From Paenibacillus terricola (lineage in GTDB: Bacteria > Bacillota > Bacilli > Paenibacillales > Paenibacillaceae): a DNA stretch of 64,000 nt. Each line of letters starts with the position of its first letter. Position 1 is the first letter of the stretch. The translations under genes and the position numbers were made by a program. Where the stretch lies: contig NZ_JACXZA010000007.1 of NCBI RefSeq assembly GCF_014779765.1, positions 62,001 through 126,000 of the forward strand, read 5' to 3'. The notes under the pieces are model-generated. The model was not told the DNA's origin. It did not search any database and saw nothing but the letters and a program-made list of their open reading frames with translations. Of the stretch, positions 9,267 to 17,746 are shown one piece after another.

Positions 9267-10061
9267 ATGACTATTGGGTTCTTCGACTCGGGCATTGGCG
9301 GGCTGTCAGTGCTTGCAGAATCACTTCGGCGGTTGCCCGATCAGGATTATTTATATATGGCCGATACATTGCATGTTCCTTACGGGTCCAAGACAAAGGA
9401 TGAAGTAAGAGGATATATATTCGAAGCTGTCGACAGAATGATGCAGCAGGGGATCGACGCGCTTGTCGTGGCGTGTAATACAGCAACCAGCATTGCGGTG
9501 GAGGAGCTGCGCTCTGTCTATGATCTGCCGATTGTCGGCATGGAGCCGGCCGTTAAGCCAGCTGTTGAGATGAACCGCGCGACGGGTAAACGTGTGCTCG
9601 TACTAGCAACGCAACTGACGCTTCAGCTGCCGCGCTATTATGCGCTTGTCTCCCGTGTAGATGAGGGGGGTATCGTGGATTCGCTGCCGCTGCCGGAGCT
9701 CGTTCGCTATTGCGAGAGTCTGCAGTTTGATCCGCAGGTGATGGAGGCATACTTCCGATCCAAGTTCGAACCATACAATCTCGATGACTACGGCATAATT
9801 GTTCTTGGCTGCACCCACTATCCGTTCTATCGGAACATCCTTCGCAGAATGCTGCCAAGTCATATTGAAATTGTCGACGGCAATGCGGGTACGGTTCGCC
9901 GGCTGTCGGCGCTGCTCAACCGGTTCGGCATCGTCGGACATGGCAGCGGGCAAGTCCGCTTCATGTGCACAGGCAACGAGCCCGCCTATATCGACAAAAT
10001 GCAAACGGCTCTCTCCTACTACGAGACCAACGTTGCACAACGCGAAGAATCGATTTCTTAA
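9267..10061 (+). CDS. murI: Glutamate racemase
   Basis: Interconverts L- and D-glutamate, supplying D-glutamate for peptidoglycan in the cytoplasm. At 264 residues it is the normal family length. The N-terminal FFDSGIGGLSVL, the first catalytic cysteine in VACNTAT and the second in LGCTHYPFY are all present, so it should be active. The ATG at 9267 follows TAGGATAGGA; a TTG at 9261 is the alternative. It stands alone and is followed by its own terminator. Spore formers often carry two racemase genes, so this may be one of a pair. Confidence 0.95.
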   Translation: MTIGFFDSGIGGLSVLAESLRRLPDQDYLYMADTLHVPYGSKTKDEVRGYIFEAVDRMMQQGIDALVVACNTATSIAVEELRSVYDLPIVGMEPAVKPAVEMNRATGKRVLVLATQLTLQLPRYYALVSRVDEGGIVDSLPLPELVRYCESLQFDPQVMEAYFRSKFEPYNLDDYGIIVLGCTHYPFYRNILRRMLPSHIEIVDGNAGTVRRLSALLNRFGIVGHGSGQVRFMCTGNEPAYIDKMQTALSYYETNVAQREESIS

Positions 10062-10067
10062 AAATGA

Positions 10068-10097
10068 AACCCCGCTCAGCCTATGCCGAGCGGGGTT
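10068..10097 (+). terminator. Terminator after glutamate racemase
   Basis: A perfect 10-bp stem AACCCCGCTC (10068-10077) with GAGCGGGGTT (10088-10097), followed by ATTGTGTTG. It may also serve the converging gene. Confidence 0.8.
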
Positions 10098-10111
10098 ATT
10101 GTGTTGGGGCT

Positions 10112-10993
10112 CTATTCCAACGGATCCTCCATCATCAGGCCGCTGAATGGGGCGTTGGGATCGTCGAATTTCTCCGTCTCCAATGTACCAAGGTCCGCGA
10201 TGATCCACTCGCCGTCCTGCTGCTTCAGCTCGACCTCCAGATGTCCGGCAAGCCCGATCGCGTACCGCAAGTTGATCGTGAACGTGAAGCGAATCGTGTC
10301 CGGCGACGTATACGCTGCATCGATAGGCTGCCAAGCGAAGGCGCGGTTCATATTGCCGGTCTCCCGCTCCTGCTTCGCGATAGCTTCTCTCAGATACTGA
10401 AATCCAGGATTGCTCCATGCTGTGTCCGTGAACAATGCACGCAGCTTGTCCTCTGGCAGCGGTCCACCCGGATACTCCACTTCTTTCAGCCCAAGGGCTT
10501 GACCGATATGGAGCGATGCATTCCCCGTAATTTCATCAAGCCCGGCATATTCCTTCGTCCGATCCGTCACACCTTTAGCAAGAAGCTGGTGCTTCCCATC
10601 ATCCAGCACCCATGCAATCTCCAGCCTCGTGCCCATAATGATGGTCTGCGCAGTCAAGCCGGTTCCTGTCGATTCGATCGGCCCGTTCATATCGAACAAG
10701 AACGAGCTCATATCTTTTAACCCGCTTCCTTGCTCGTTATACACGAAATGAAGCGGAAATGCTTCTTCATTAGACTTAATCGCATAGGCGTAGGTTGTAA
10801 ACATAGAGCCATAGCCTTGTGCAAAGCGATAATACCTTGGCTGGAACAACAGCACATCCACTCCATCTAACTGAACCACCTTCATCGAAGCAAGCTCTGG
10901 CAGCTGGCGCAGCACTTGATCAACCAGGGCTGGCAGCTTATGCTCCTGTCCCGATGTATCTACATATCGCACCGTATACGTACCCTTAGCCAT
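10112..10993 (-). CDS. Hypothetical protein, second gene of a coupled pair or the 3' part of a split gene
   Basis: A 293-residue protein I do not recognise. It has no signal peptide or membrane segment of its own, is rich in beta-type sequence, and resembles an extracytoplasmic domain (TYTVRYVDTSGQEHKLPALV near the start). Its ATG overlaps the stop of the upstream gene by eight bases and has no well-placed ribosome site, which suggests translational coupling. However, removing a single T in the overlap would join the two frames as ...VLKDG-KGTYTV..., a smooth beta-hairpin sequence, so this may be one membrane-anchored protein broken by a frameshift. Function unknown. Confidence 0.6.
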   Translation of the reverse strand: MAKGTYTVRYVDTSGQEHKLPALVDQVLRQLPELASMKVVQLDGVDVLLFQPRYYRFAQGYGSMFTTYAYAIKSNEEAFPLHFVYNEQGSGLKDMSSFLFDMNGPIESTGTGLTAQTIIMGTRLEIAWVLDDGKHQLLAKGVTDRTKEYAGLDEITGNASLHIGQALGLKEVEYPGGPLPEDKLRALFTDTAWSNPGFQYLREAIAKQERETGNMNRAFAWQPIDAAYTSPDTIRFTFTINLRYAIGLAGHLEVELKQQDGEWIIADLGTLETEKFDDPNAPFSGLMMEDPLE

Positions 10994-11348
10994 CCTTCAG
11001 AACAGCCTCACCCGGCTGCGATAATACTTCCAGCCTGCCATATCGACTGACGCCAACGACTCGAAGGGTCACGCTGTCATTCACCATGTCATGACTTGAA
11101 CGATCGGGCCAAGTGGCAGCATCATACATCTGGCTTTCCAAGATCCGATTCGGCAAGGCAGGCATATCATACCCTGGCTCGAATGTACCTAACTCAAATT
11201 TCGACTGTGCAACTGCCGTCACTGACGTCCCCTTATCCGATGCCTCCTTCGACCACCACAAAAGAGCAATACCAGCCGCCGCAACAATTGCGAGCATCAG
11301 CATAACGATGACGGATAGGAGAACGATCTGCTTATGCTTAACGGTCAA
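10986..11348 (-). CDS. Membrane-anchored hypothetical protein, first gene of the pair
   Basis: About 120 residues. The best start is the TTG at 11348, eight bases after GAGGAGG; the ATG at 11375 has no ribosome site. The protein opens with a short basic stretch, then one membrane helix (VLLSVIVMLMLAIVAAAGIALLW) shortened here as VMLMLAIVAAAGIALLW, and an extracytoplasmic tail with VTLRVVGVSRYGRLEVL. It ends in VLKDG where the next gene begins in another frame. It could be a free small membrane protein or the anchor of the following one. No family recognised. Confidence 0.6.
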   Translation of the reverse strand: MTVKHKQIVLLSVIVMLMLAIVAAAGIALLWWSKEASDKGTSVTAVAQSKFELGTFEPGYDMPALPNRILESQMYDAATWPDRSSHDMVNDSVTLRVVGVSRYGRLEVLSQPGEAVLKDG

Positions 11349-11501
11349 ACGTTCAACCTCCTCGATTCCATGCATAAGTTTGTTCTCTAGACGCCCGTAA
11401 CGTGCAATTGGTTGCTATTGTAAAGAACGTATATTCAAATTATTCCTTAGGATGGTATACTCTTGGCAGCTTGCTTACTTATTACACAAGGAGGCATCAT
11501 C

Positions 11502-12017
11502 ATGGAACAACGACCCGTCATCCGCTTAACGCGCTCACCGTTGGAAGTCTGTCTCGAGGTGCTGAACATCGTAATAATTATAGGAACGCTTGTCTATTTA
11601 CTCATTCGCTGGCGCGATTTGCCGTCGACGATTCCAATTCATTACGCTGGTTCAGGCGAAGCTGATGGTTGGGGAAGCCGATCAACGCTGCTGCTGCTTC
11701 CGCTCATCGCCATTGCTCCATATGTTCTGATCACGATCATTAGCCGCTTTCCTCATACGTTCAACTTTCCCGTTGCAGTAACAGAACAGAACGCTCCTGA
11801 GCTGTATCGGCTCACTGTCCAAATGCTCAACTGGCTCAAGTTCGAGATGGTGTTCTTATTCAGCTCCCTTGGCGTCCTAGTGATACGCAGCGCAACTACG
11901 GGCCACGCCGGAAGCATCGGCATCTTCACGATCATCGGCGCTATCGTCATACTCGGCACCATATTCGGATACGTATTTCATATCGTTCGTCGGTTCAGAA
12001 CACGCACAACGAGCTAG
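11502..12017 (+). CDS. DUF1648-domain membrane protein
   Basis: A 171-residue membrane protein. After the first helix it carries the DUF1648 signature LPSTIPIHYAGSGEADGWG, a pattern also found in SdpI-type immunity proteins, followed by three more membrane segments. The ATG at 11502 is well placed after AAGGAGG. DUF1648 proteins have no known reaction; some relatives give immunity to membrane-acting peptides, which is a weak hint only. It stands alone between the envelope pair and the converging oxidoreductase gene. Confidence 0.8.
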   Translation: MEQRPVIRLTRSPLEVCLEVLNIVIIIGTLVYLLIRWRDLPSTIPIHYAGSGEADGWGSRSTLLLLPLIAIAPYVLITIISRFPHTFNFPVAVTEQNAPELYRLTVQMLNWLKFEMVFLFSSLGVLVIRSATTGHAGSIGIFTIIGAIVILGTIFGYVFHIVRRFRTRTTS

Positions 12018-12033
12018 CGCCAACTAGCGGCTG

Positions 12034-12705
12034 TTACCCCTGTTTGCCCGTCGCCAGCCGGACAATATCCGGCACCTCAAGTATGCGCTGATCAGGCACA
12101 TCCATCGCAGCATGGATCATCGCCTGTCCAAGCTCACGCAGCGTCAGCGCATATTTGGGGAATAGACGGCGCAGCGCCGGGTACAACCAGGTCATATATT
12201 TGTAATACTTATGTACATTATGAAGCCCGGGAGTCGGATGAATATAACCCGGGCGGAACATATATGCGGCATTGAACGGCAGTTTCATGAGATCGTTCTC
12301 CGTCTTCCCCTTCACCCTCGCCCACATCGACTTGCCCTTCTCCGTACTGTCTGTATGCATACCCGTGACATACGTGAACACCATATCCGGATTAAGGCGG
12401 ACAAGCGTTGACGCCACGTGCATCGTTAGATCGTAGGTTACCTGCCGGTAGGCCGCCTCAGTCATGCCAACCGAGGATACGCCCAGGCAGAAGAAGCATG
12501 CGTTATAACCCGAGAGCTGCTGCTCGATCGGTTTCAGATCATGAAAGCTGCTATGCACAATTTCGGTCAGCTTCGGATGCTGGACTCCACACGGTTTGCG
12601 GTTAAGAACAAGCACTCGCTCCACCTCATGGGACTGCAAACATTCATGCAGCACCCCTTCGCCTACCATGCCAGTAGCCCCCGTTACAATAACGCTCAGC
12701 CTCAT
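12034..12705 (-). CDS. NAD(P)-binding Rossmann oxidoreductase, epimerase-like
   Basis: A 223-residue protein of the short-chain/atypical epimerase group. The nucleotide-binding loop GATGMVGEGV is at residues 8-17. The sequence LSGYNACFFCLGVSSVGM and the later MFRPGYIHP match NAD(P)H-binding proteins annotated as epimerase or HTATIP2-like. The classical Y-x3-K catalytic pair is not evident, so it may act as a redox sensor or reductase of unknown substrate. GAGGGAAG precedes the ATG. The 291 bases upstream hold no gene and must contain the promoters for this gene and for exoA. Confidence 0.75.
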   Translation of the reverse strand: MRLSVIVTGATGMVGEGVLHECLQSHEVERVLVLNRKPCGVQHPKLTEIVHSSFHDLKPIEQQLSGYNACFFCLGVSSVGMTEAAYRQVTYDLTMHVASTLVRLNPDMVFTYVTGMHTDSTEKGKSMWARVKGKTENDLMKLPFNAAYMFRPGYIHPTPGLHNVHKYYKYMTWLYPALRRLFPKYALTLRELGQAMIHAAMDVPDQRILEVPDIVRLATGKQG

Positions 12706-12996
12706 CTTCCCTCAACCGTCCTCTGCCCTAATATGGTATTTCCCGACCCTCACGCTCTATTCAATCTGCAGCAATCGCTGTTACAAGTCAGTATACGGCG
12801 CCAGAACTTGGAACTCAATTGAGCGTCCGCCTACCTTCGGACAGAATGCAGACTCCACCAATCATCAGCCGCAATCTATCACCCCATGAACCAGCTGCTC
12901 CCGCATCGCTTGGCTATCTGTCTTATGCTACACTTGAACGAGTGGATTCTGAACACGCGATCATTGATTCTTAATAAATAGGGAGAGTATCTCACA

Positions 12997-13764
12997 ATGA
13001 AACTTATATCTTGGAATGTGAACGGCCTCCGCGCCTGTGTAACCAAAGGCTTCGGCGACTACTTCCGCTCGGAGAACGCCGATATTTTCTGCGTACAGGA
13101 GACGAAGCTGCAAGAAGGACAGATCGAGCTTGACCTTGGCGAGGAATACCATCAATTCTGGAACTATGCGGTCAAAAAAGGTTACTCCGGCACCGCTGTC
13201 TTCACGCGGGTCAAGCCGCTTACCGTACGTTACGGTATAGAGGAAGACAGCGAAGACGAGGGCCGAATTCTGACACTTGAGTTCGATAAGTTCTACCTCG
13301 TGAACGTGTATACGCCGAACGCGAAGCGCGATCTGTCGCGGCTCGACTATCGGATGGAATGGGAGGAGCGATTCCGCGCTCACCTTATCCAGCTTGATGC
13401 GATCAAGCCCGTTATCGTATGCGGCGACCTTAATGTCGCCCACCAAGAGATCGATATCAAGAATGCTCGCTCCAACATCGGCAACTCCGGCTTCACGGAC
13501 GAAGAGCGCGGCAAGTTCGCGACGCTGCTCGAAGCCGGCTTCGTCGATTCTTTCCGCCATCTGTATCCAGAGCGCGGCGACACGTTCAGCTGGTGGTCGT
13601 TCATGCCCAAGGTACGCGAGCGCAATATCGGCTGGCGCATCGACTATTTCCTCGTATCGGCAAGGCTTGCGCCTGCGATCATAGAGGCAGAGATTGATTG
13701 CCACATTCTTGGCAGCGATCATTGTCCAGTGAAGCTCGAGCTATCGGAAAAGCTGATGGGTTGA
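12997..13764 (+). CDS. exoA: Exodeoxyribonuclease III / AP endonuclease
   Basis: A 255-residue magnesium-dependent nuclease of base-excision repair that cuts at abasic sites. All family blocks are present: KLISWNVNGLRA at the start, VQETKLQ with the metal-binding Glu, NVYTPNAKRDLSRLDYR, VCGDLNVAHQEID, and the C-terminal SDHCPV with the catalytic Asp-His. GGGAGAG precedes the ATG. The stop codon overlaps the probable -35 element of the next transcription unit (TTGAGC at 13761). Confidence 0.95.
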   Translation: MKLISWNVNGLRACVTKGFGDYFRSENADIFCVQETKLQEGQIELDLGEEYHQFWNYAVKKGYSGTAVFTRVKPLTVRYGIEEDSEDEGRILTLEFDKFYLVNVYTPNAKRDLSRLDYRMEWEERFRAHLIQLDAIKPVIVCGDLNVAHQEIDIKNARSNIGNSGFTDEERGKFATLLEAGFVDSFRHLYPERGDTFSWWSFMPKVRERNIGWRIDYFLVSARLAPAIIEAEIDCHILGSDHCPVKLELSEKLMG

Positions 13765-13789
13765 GCGCGAGCCTGCATTTTGCTACAAT
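13761..13789 (+). promoter_or_regulatory. SigA-type promoter for the GNAT leader transcript
   Basis: TTGAGC (13761-13766), a 17-base spacer, and TACAAT (13784-13789) preceded by TGC, an extended -10. The start point should be near 13796, leaving a leader of about 200 bases. Confidence 0.7.
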
Positions 13790-13795
13790 TTATTA

Positions 13796-13995
13796 GGAAA
13801 TTATTGGAGGGTGATGAACGGTATGCCAGCAACTTTGTAATGGTTAATCAACAACATCATTTAAACTATTACAAGGATGCAAAGCATAATGTGCCTTTTC
13901 ACCACATCATGCAGCGAATCCTTGTGATTCCCTGCACAGTGTGAGATGCCATCCATTATGATGCTTTGTTCCTTCTACACTTTAGGAGGATTACA
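13796..13995 (+). promoter_or_regulatory. Structured leader with an 8-codon ORF and a hidden ribosome site
   Basis: After GGAGG (13806-13810) a short frame MNGMPATL runs from 13814 to its stop at 13840. Several pairings follow. CAAAGCAT..AATG at 13880-13891 pairs with 13954-13968. A hairpin at 13911-13935 (10-base arms, one mismatch) excludes an alternative perfect 8-bp pairing of ACAAGGAT (13871-13878) with ATCCTTGT (13918-13925). TCCTTCTA (13970-13977) pairs with TAGGAGGA (13983-13990), burying the acetyltransferase ribosome site. This is the layout of a translation-attenuation leader. The inducer is unknown. Confidence 0.6.
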
Positions 13996-14571
13996 ATGAG
14001 CCATTCACAAGAGCAGAATCGAAACGTCTTTACGATAGAATGCGAAGATATTGTACTAAGAGAGTTTCAAGAGAATGATTTGGATGCTTTCCACGCGCTT
14101 ACGTGGGAGCCGCACTTTCATGCCTATTTGACCGATTGGAACGTAGCACGGGAACAGCGAGAAGAGTGGTTCCTCCAGTATGAAATACCCGATAACAAAC
14201 GGTTCTTGGATGCTGTTGCGCAAGACGGCGATATTGGAGAACTACGTTTGCGGCTCGGAATTATACTTAAAGCGACCGGACAATTCATTGGCGTATGCGG
14301 GACGGGAATTAAGGATGAACTGCCTGCTCCGAATCGGGAGATTCTATATGGCATCTCAAGCGGCCATCGCAATAAGGGCTATACGACACAAGCTGCACAA
14401 GGATTAATAAAGTTCCTATTCGATCACACCAATGTCACAGAGCTAATCGCCATCGCAGAGATAAGCAATCTTCCTTCGAATAAAGTAATACAGAAATGCG
14501 GCTTTGTGTTCCAAAACGATGTCGTCATCGATCATCAGAATTATCATTACTACAAGTTAAGCGCAAACTAG
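13996..14571 (+). CDS. GNAT acetyltransferase, RimJ/RimL type
   Basis: A 191-residue GCN5-related N-acetyltransferase that would transfer acetyl from acetyl-CoA to an amine. The N-terminal IVLREFQENDLDAFHALTWEP matches the RimJ/RimL subgroup (shown here as LREFQENDLDAFHAL), with the acetyl-CoA loop region around YGISSGHRNKGYTTQAAQG and the C-terminal NLPSNKVIQKCGFVFQ. Substrates in this subgroup are ribosomal proteins or antibiotics. The start at 13996 is six bases after AGGAGG. Expression is probably controlled by the leader hairpin that covers this site, which favours an inducible resistance or modification role, by inference. Confidence 0.85.
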   Translation: MSHSQEQNRNVFTIECEDIVLREFQENDLDAFHALTWEPHFHAYLTDWNVAREQREEWFLQYEIPDNKRFLDAVAQDGDIGELRLRLGIILKATGQFIGVCGTGIKDELPAPNREILYGISSGHRNKGYTTQAAQGLIKFLFDHTNVTELIAIAEISNLPSNKVIQKCGFVFQNDVVIDHQNYHYYKLSAN

Positions 14572-14585
14572 CTTACGAGCTTACG

Positions 14586-14616
14586 ACTAAGGGGCTGCCA
14601 CTGGCAGCCCCTTAGT
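14586..14616 (+). terminator. Terminator-like hairpin after the GNAT gene
   Basis: A perfect 14-bp stem (14586-14599 with 14603-14616) and a 3-base loop, lying between two convergent genes. It has no clear T-run on either side. Confidence 0.6.
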
Positions 14617-14710
14617 TCATCCCGCATAGCTGGCCCGATCCACTCGCCGCTTAGCTCACGGGCATCGCACCGCGATGCCATCGGATTTATGACCTCGCAT
14701 GCCAGCCCAA

Positions 14711-16081
14711 CTACTTCACCCGCTTCGTCGCAGCATATAGCTGTCCATCCTTTTCTGCCAGCACGAATAAGGTTTCTCCGTCCGGAAGCCATTGTACCCC
14801 TCCGATATTAACAGCTTTCTCGTTCAACCGAGCAGCATGGCTGCCATCAGCATTGGCAACGACGATTCGTTCCACTGTCCCGTCACTTGCTGTGTTGTCC
14901 GCTGTCTCCATCGTGTAGAAGCCCTTCTTCCCATCCGGCGAATAAGTAAACCGTTGTCGCAGCCTTTCACCTGAATCCGAAAGAAGCGGTACCTTGGCCG
15001 TAAGCTTGGCATTGCTATCATAAAACTGCAAATCGTCTTTCACGACCAAGACGAACCCAGCGTCCAGCGGGCCAAATGAAATATCATGCGCCCCTGTTCC
15101 CTCCGGCAGCAGCGGCTTCTCCTTCATCGTGCTGAGATCGACGATATACGGCACGGTATAATCTACGCTCTCTCCTTCATTGAACGCGTGATCGACAAGC
15201 AGCGTCTTCCCCGGCTCCAGCCAACCGCGCATCATCCAAGGACCCATGCCGAGCGGGAGCTCTTGGTTCATCGGCACGTCGAGATCATACATCGCTAAGA
15301 CGAATTCATAACCCGAGCCATCCGCTATGGTATTGCCCGTGTGTCGAATGTAAACAAACCGATTCGTGCCCGGAATCCACAGCGGCGAGTTATCAATGTC
15401 ATAAGAGGTAAGCCGTACGCCTTTGTCATCCGCCCCATTCACAGGTGCTGCCCATATTCCTGGAGCTACATTGCCGTAGTACAGTGTCCACTGCTCGTTC
15501 CGTCCGATCACCCTCTGCTGCTCTAGCTTGCCCGTCGCTGCCGACCATGCCGCATAATGCTCCGTCGCATATTCTTCGCTCCAATAGGTAATATCGACTG
15601 TATCCTTCTGCACGCGGGACAGTCCGATCGTAATACTCGAGCTTGGGAACGACCCGACGAGCTCCGAAGCCCTCGACACCAAATCATATCGGTACAGCTT
15701 CGACTCCGTATCTCCGTTCACGGCATATACCAACGTTTGTGGATCCACCATCAGCTCTCCAGACGTGCCCGGCACCACAGGGTTGTACAAATAGACATCG
15801 TCAAAATTACGCTCCGGCTCTGCCTCCAATGCTGAGCTGATCGGTGAAGACTCCGATCCAGCTGGCGACGTTTCCTGCGTTACGTCCGACGTGACTGGCT
15901 CATCCTGCTTCGTATCTTCTGCCGCATCGCCTATTACTTCGATCTGCTCCCGGTCCGACCGAGAACCTTCCTCTGACGCCGTACTGCAGCCTGTAACCGA
16001 CGCCAGCAACAGCAGCATGCAAGCTCCTGCGGCCGTTGTCAGAACGAGCTGCTTCGAGCGATGAGCCCGTCGTTTGGACAT
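14711..16081 (-). CDS. Lipoprotein with a TolB/WD40-like beta-propeller
   Basis: A 456-residue exported lipoprotein. The signal peptide ends in the lipobox VTGC near residue 32, then a low-complexity acidic Ser/Thr linker, then beta-propeller-like blades with repeats such as YSPDGKKGFYTME, WIPGTNRFVYIRHTG and WLPDGETLFVLAEKDGQLY, the TolB/PD40 style. Function unknown; such proteins bind ligands or partners at the membrane surface. The second of two adjacent ATGs (16081) is six bases from GGAGG and is preferred. It is transcribed alone and diverges from the DUF2306 gene. Confidence 0.78.
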   Translation of the reverse strand: MSKRRAHRSKQLVLTTAAGACMLLLLASVTGCSTASEEGSRSDREQIEVIGDAAEDTKQDEPVTSDVTQETSPAGSESSPISSALEAEPERNFDDVYLYNPVVPGTSGELMVDPQTLVYAVNGDTESKLYRYDLVSRASELVGSFPSSSITIGLSRVQKDTVDITYWSEEYATEHYAAWSAATGKLEQQRVIGRNEQWTLYYGNVAPGIWAAPVNGADDKGVRLTSYDIDNSPLWIPGTNRFVYIRHTGNTIADGSGYEFVLAMYDLDVPMNQELPLGMGPWMMRGWLEPGKTLLVDHAFNEGESVDYTVPYIVDLSTMKEKPLLPEGTGAHDISFGPLDAGFVLVVKDDLQFYDSNAKLTAKVPLLSDSGERLRQRFTYSPDGKKGFYTMETADNTASDGTVERIVVANADGSHAARLNEKAVNIGGVQWLPDGETLFVLAEKDGQLYAATKRVK

Positions 16082-16363
16082 CATGTACCTCCCCGCATTC
16101 CCTTTAGAATCTACACCAATAGACGGCGAAGCTTAGACAAGGTTGCCGATTCGGGAACATTTTATAGAAAATTTAATATTCCAAACCATACCCGTCTCAA
16201 GTCGGATATGCGGCGGCACTGAAGACGGAGTCTCCGCTGGCCCAACGTATGATCGCTCAACCCGACTGCGGCCGCTGGGAAACCTATCCGTTCCAATGCT
16301 ACATTGGAGACAGGGAAAAACAAGGGAACAACAATCCAACGATCGGATACGGAGGTTTCAATC

Positions 16364-17026
16364 ATGTATATTCGCAAGGCAGCGGCCCGCAAGTGGCTGT
16401 TCGGACTGCTTGCTTTTCTGGCGGTAGGCATCGGCCTGTACGCTTTCACCTTCTACGGCACGATCGACAGTGCACGCAACAGCGGTTTCGCAGAGGGCAA
16501 GGCAGAGGATCATCTGCCGGATCTATGGTATACCTTCATCTGGCTTCATGCGATCTCTGCCGGCACGGCACTCGGAATTGGCTGGCTGCAGTTCATAAGA
16601 AAAATCCGCCGCCGCAATCCGAATGTACATCGAATAGTCGGCTATCTGTATAGCGCCGGCATTGCGGTTGGAGGCGTTACGGGGTTGTATGTCGCATGGT
16701 ATGCCGATGGCGGGCTGAGCGGCCGAATCGGCTTCACTGCGCTGGCGCTTGTGTGGCTGTACACCCTGTTCCGTGGGCTCAAAAGCATTATTGTCGACCG
16801 GAACCAAGTCGAACACAGCTGGTGGTTCATTCGCAACTACGCGCTCACTTGTGCGGCCATTACGCTCCGCGTCTACGTCCCAATTGCCGCTGGCTTGTTC
16901 GGCATTACGGACAACAACGATTCGTTCACCGTCATTGCTTGGCTGTGCTGGATCCCGAATCTGCTGTTCGCCGAGATGCTCATTAGCGGTCGCGGGCAGT
17001 CACGCCAGCGGCCGATTGAGCTGTAG
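16364..17026 (+). CDS. DUF2306 membrane protein
   Basis: A 220-residue membrane protein with about seven hydrophobic segments. The block LHAISAGTALGIGWLQF, then NVHRIVGYLY and the later HSWWFIRNYALT, with regularly placed histidines, matches DUF2306, a family of unknown function related in pattern to small membrane redox proteins. The start ATG at 16364 is seven bases after GGAGGT. A 57-residue ORF follows 17 bases downstream, probably in the same transcript. Confidence 0.75.
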   Translation: MYIRKAAARKWLFGLLAFLAVGIGLYAFTFYGTIDSARNSGFAEGKAEDHLPDLWYTFIWLHAISAGTALGIGWLQFIRKIRRRNPNVHRIVGYLYSAGIAVGGVTGLYVAWYADGGLSGRIGFTALALVWLYTLFRGLKSIIVDRNQVEHSWWFIRNYALTCAAITLRVYVPIAAGLFGITDNNDSFTVIAWLCWIPNLLFAEMLISGRGQSRQRPIEL

Positions 17027-17043
17027 GCGAGAGGTGAGGATTC

Positions 17044-17217
17044 ATGAGAAAACCACATCGTCAACAGCTCGAGATTACCGTCGCCGTATGGAGCATGAGC
17101 ATGCTTATGATCCTCAGCGCAAGCCACCAACATGCGAGAGTAGAGGCAGAGACTACAAGTACAAACGCTAGCCCATCATACTCGGATGTCGTATCTCCTC
17201 CTCCGTGCCATAGTTAA
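17044..17217 (+). CDS. Small 57-residue membrane-associated or secreted protein
   Basis: A short frame beginning MRKPHRQQLEITVAVWSM with a ribosome site AGGTGAGG well placed before its ATG, 17 bases after the DUF2306 stop. It has one hydrophobic stretch (VAVWSMSMLMILSA) and a Ser/Thr/Pro-rich tail ending in PPPCHS. It could be a small partner of the DUF2306 protein or a secreted peptide. No family recognised. A strong terminator follows, supporting it as the last gene of the unit. Confidence 0.5.
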   Translation: MRKPHRQQLEITVAVWSMSMLMILSASHQHARVEAETTSTNASPSYSDVVSPPPCHS

Positions 17218-17225
17218 ATAAACGT

Positions 17226-17262
17226 CAAGAAGGGTGCACGCATCCCGCGTGCACCCTTCTTG
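17226..17262. terminator. Bidirectional terminator
   Basis: A 15-bp perfect stem (17226-17240 with 17248-17262) with a 7-base loop, between the small ORF and the converging SRPBCC gene. Confidence 0.85.
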
Positions 17263-17293
17263 CTTATACCCTCGGTCGTGCGTCACCCTGCTG

Positions 17294-17746
17294 CTACCAG
17301 CCGAAGTCCAACGTTTTGCCCGTCTCCGCCAGCGTCTTCAGATTGCTCAGAATCATTGGCCAGCTCTGCTTCGTGCTCTCGTATGATGGGTGGTTGTCCG
17401 GCCATTGATCATTCACCAACGTCATCTTCGTAGTGGAGCCAACCGCCTCCAGCGTCAGCGATACGCGTGTCTCCAACTCCGCATGGTTCTCCCGATAAGA
17501 TGGGCCTGGATGTTCCGTATAGCTCATGAACCGATTCGGCTCGAAAGCCAGCACTGTGCCGTACACATGAACCGTCTCATCCCCATCATTGCCTGGGCCG
17601 ATATAACGATACGGTGATCCAATCTCGAAAGTTGACTCCAGTACGCTGCCGAACAGAATCGCCTTGGTTCCCTCTGGTTCAATAAACAACTTCCATATAT
17701 GCTCGATCGGCGCGCCAACATACATCTCATATCGAAGTTCTGTCAT
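17294..17746 (-). CDS. SRPBCC / AHSA1-like domain protein
   Basis: A 150-residue single-domain protein with the helix-grip fold of the START/AHSA1 group: VGAPIEHIWKLFIEP at the front, FEIGSPYRYIGPGNDG, and the C-terminal long helix QSWPMILSNLKTLAETG. These proteins bind hydrophobic ligands; none is known here. GGAGGAATTTGA precedes the ATG. It is divergent from an AraC regulator, a gene pair seen repeatedly in Bacillales, so the regulator probably controls it. Confidence 0.85.
   Translation of the reverse strand: MTELRYEMYVGAPIEHIWKLFIEPEGTKAILFGSVLESTFEIGSPYRYIGPGNDGDETVHVYGTVLAFEPNRFMSYTEHPGPSYRENHAELETRVSLTLEAVGSTTKMTLVNDQWPDNHPSYESTKQSWPMILSNLKTLAETGKTLDFGW

Noticed and set aside
12961-13722. 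253-codon open frame on the minus strand opposite exoA
   Set aside because: It lies wholly inside a clear exonuclease III gene; the composition is that of an antisense shadow and it has no ribosome site or family match.
14568-14792. 74-codon minus-strand frame after the GNAT gene
   Set aside because: It overlaps the terminator hairpin and the 3' end of the lipoprotein gene and resembles nothing known.
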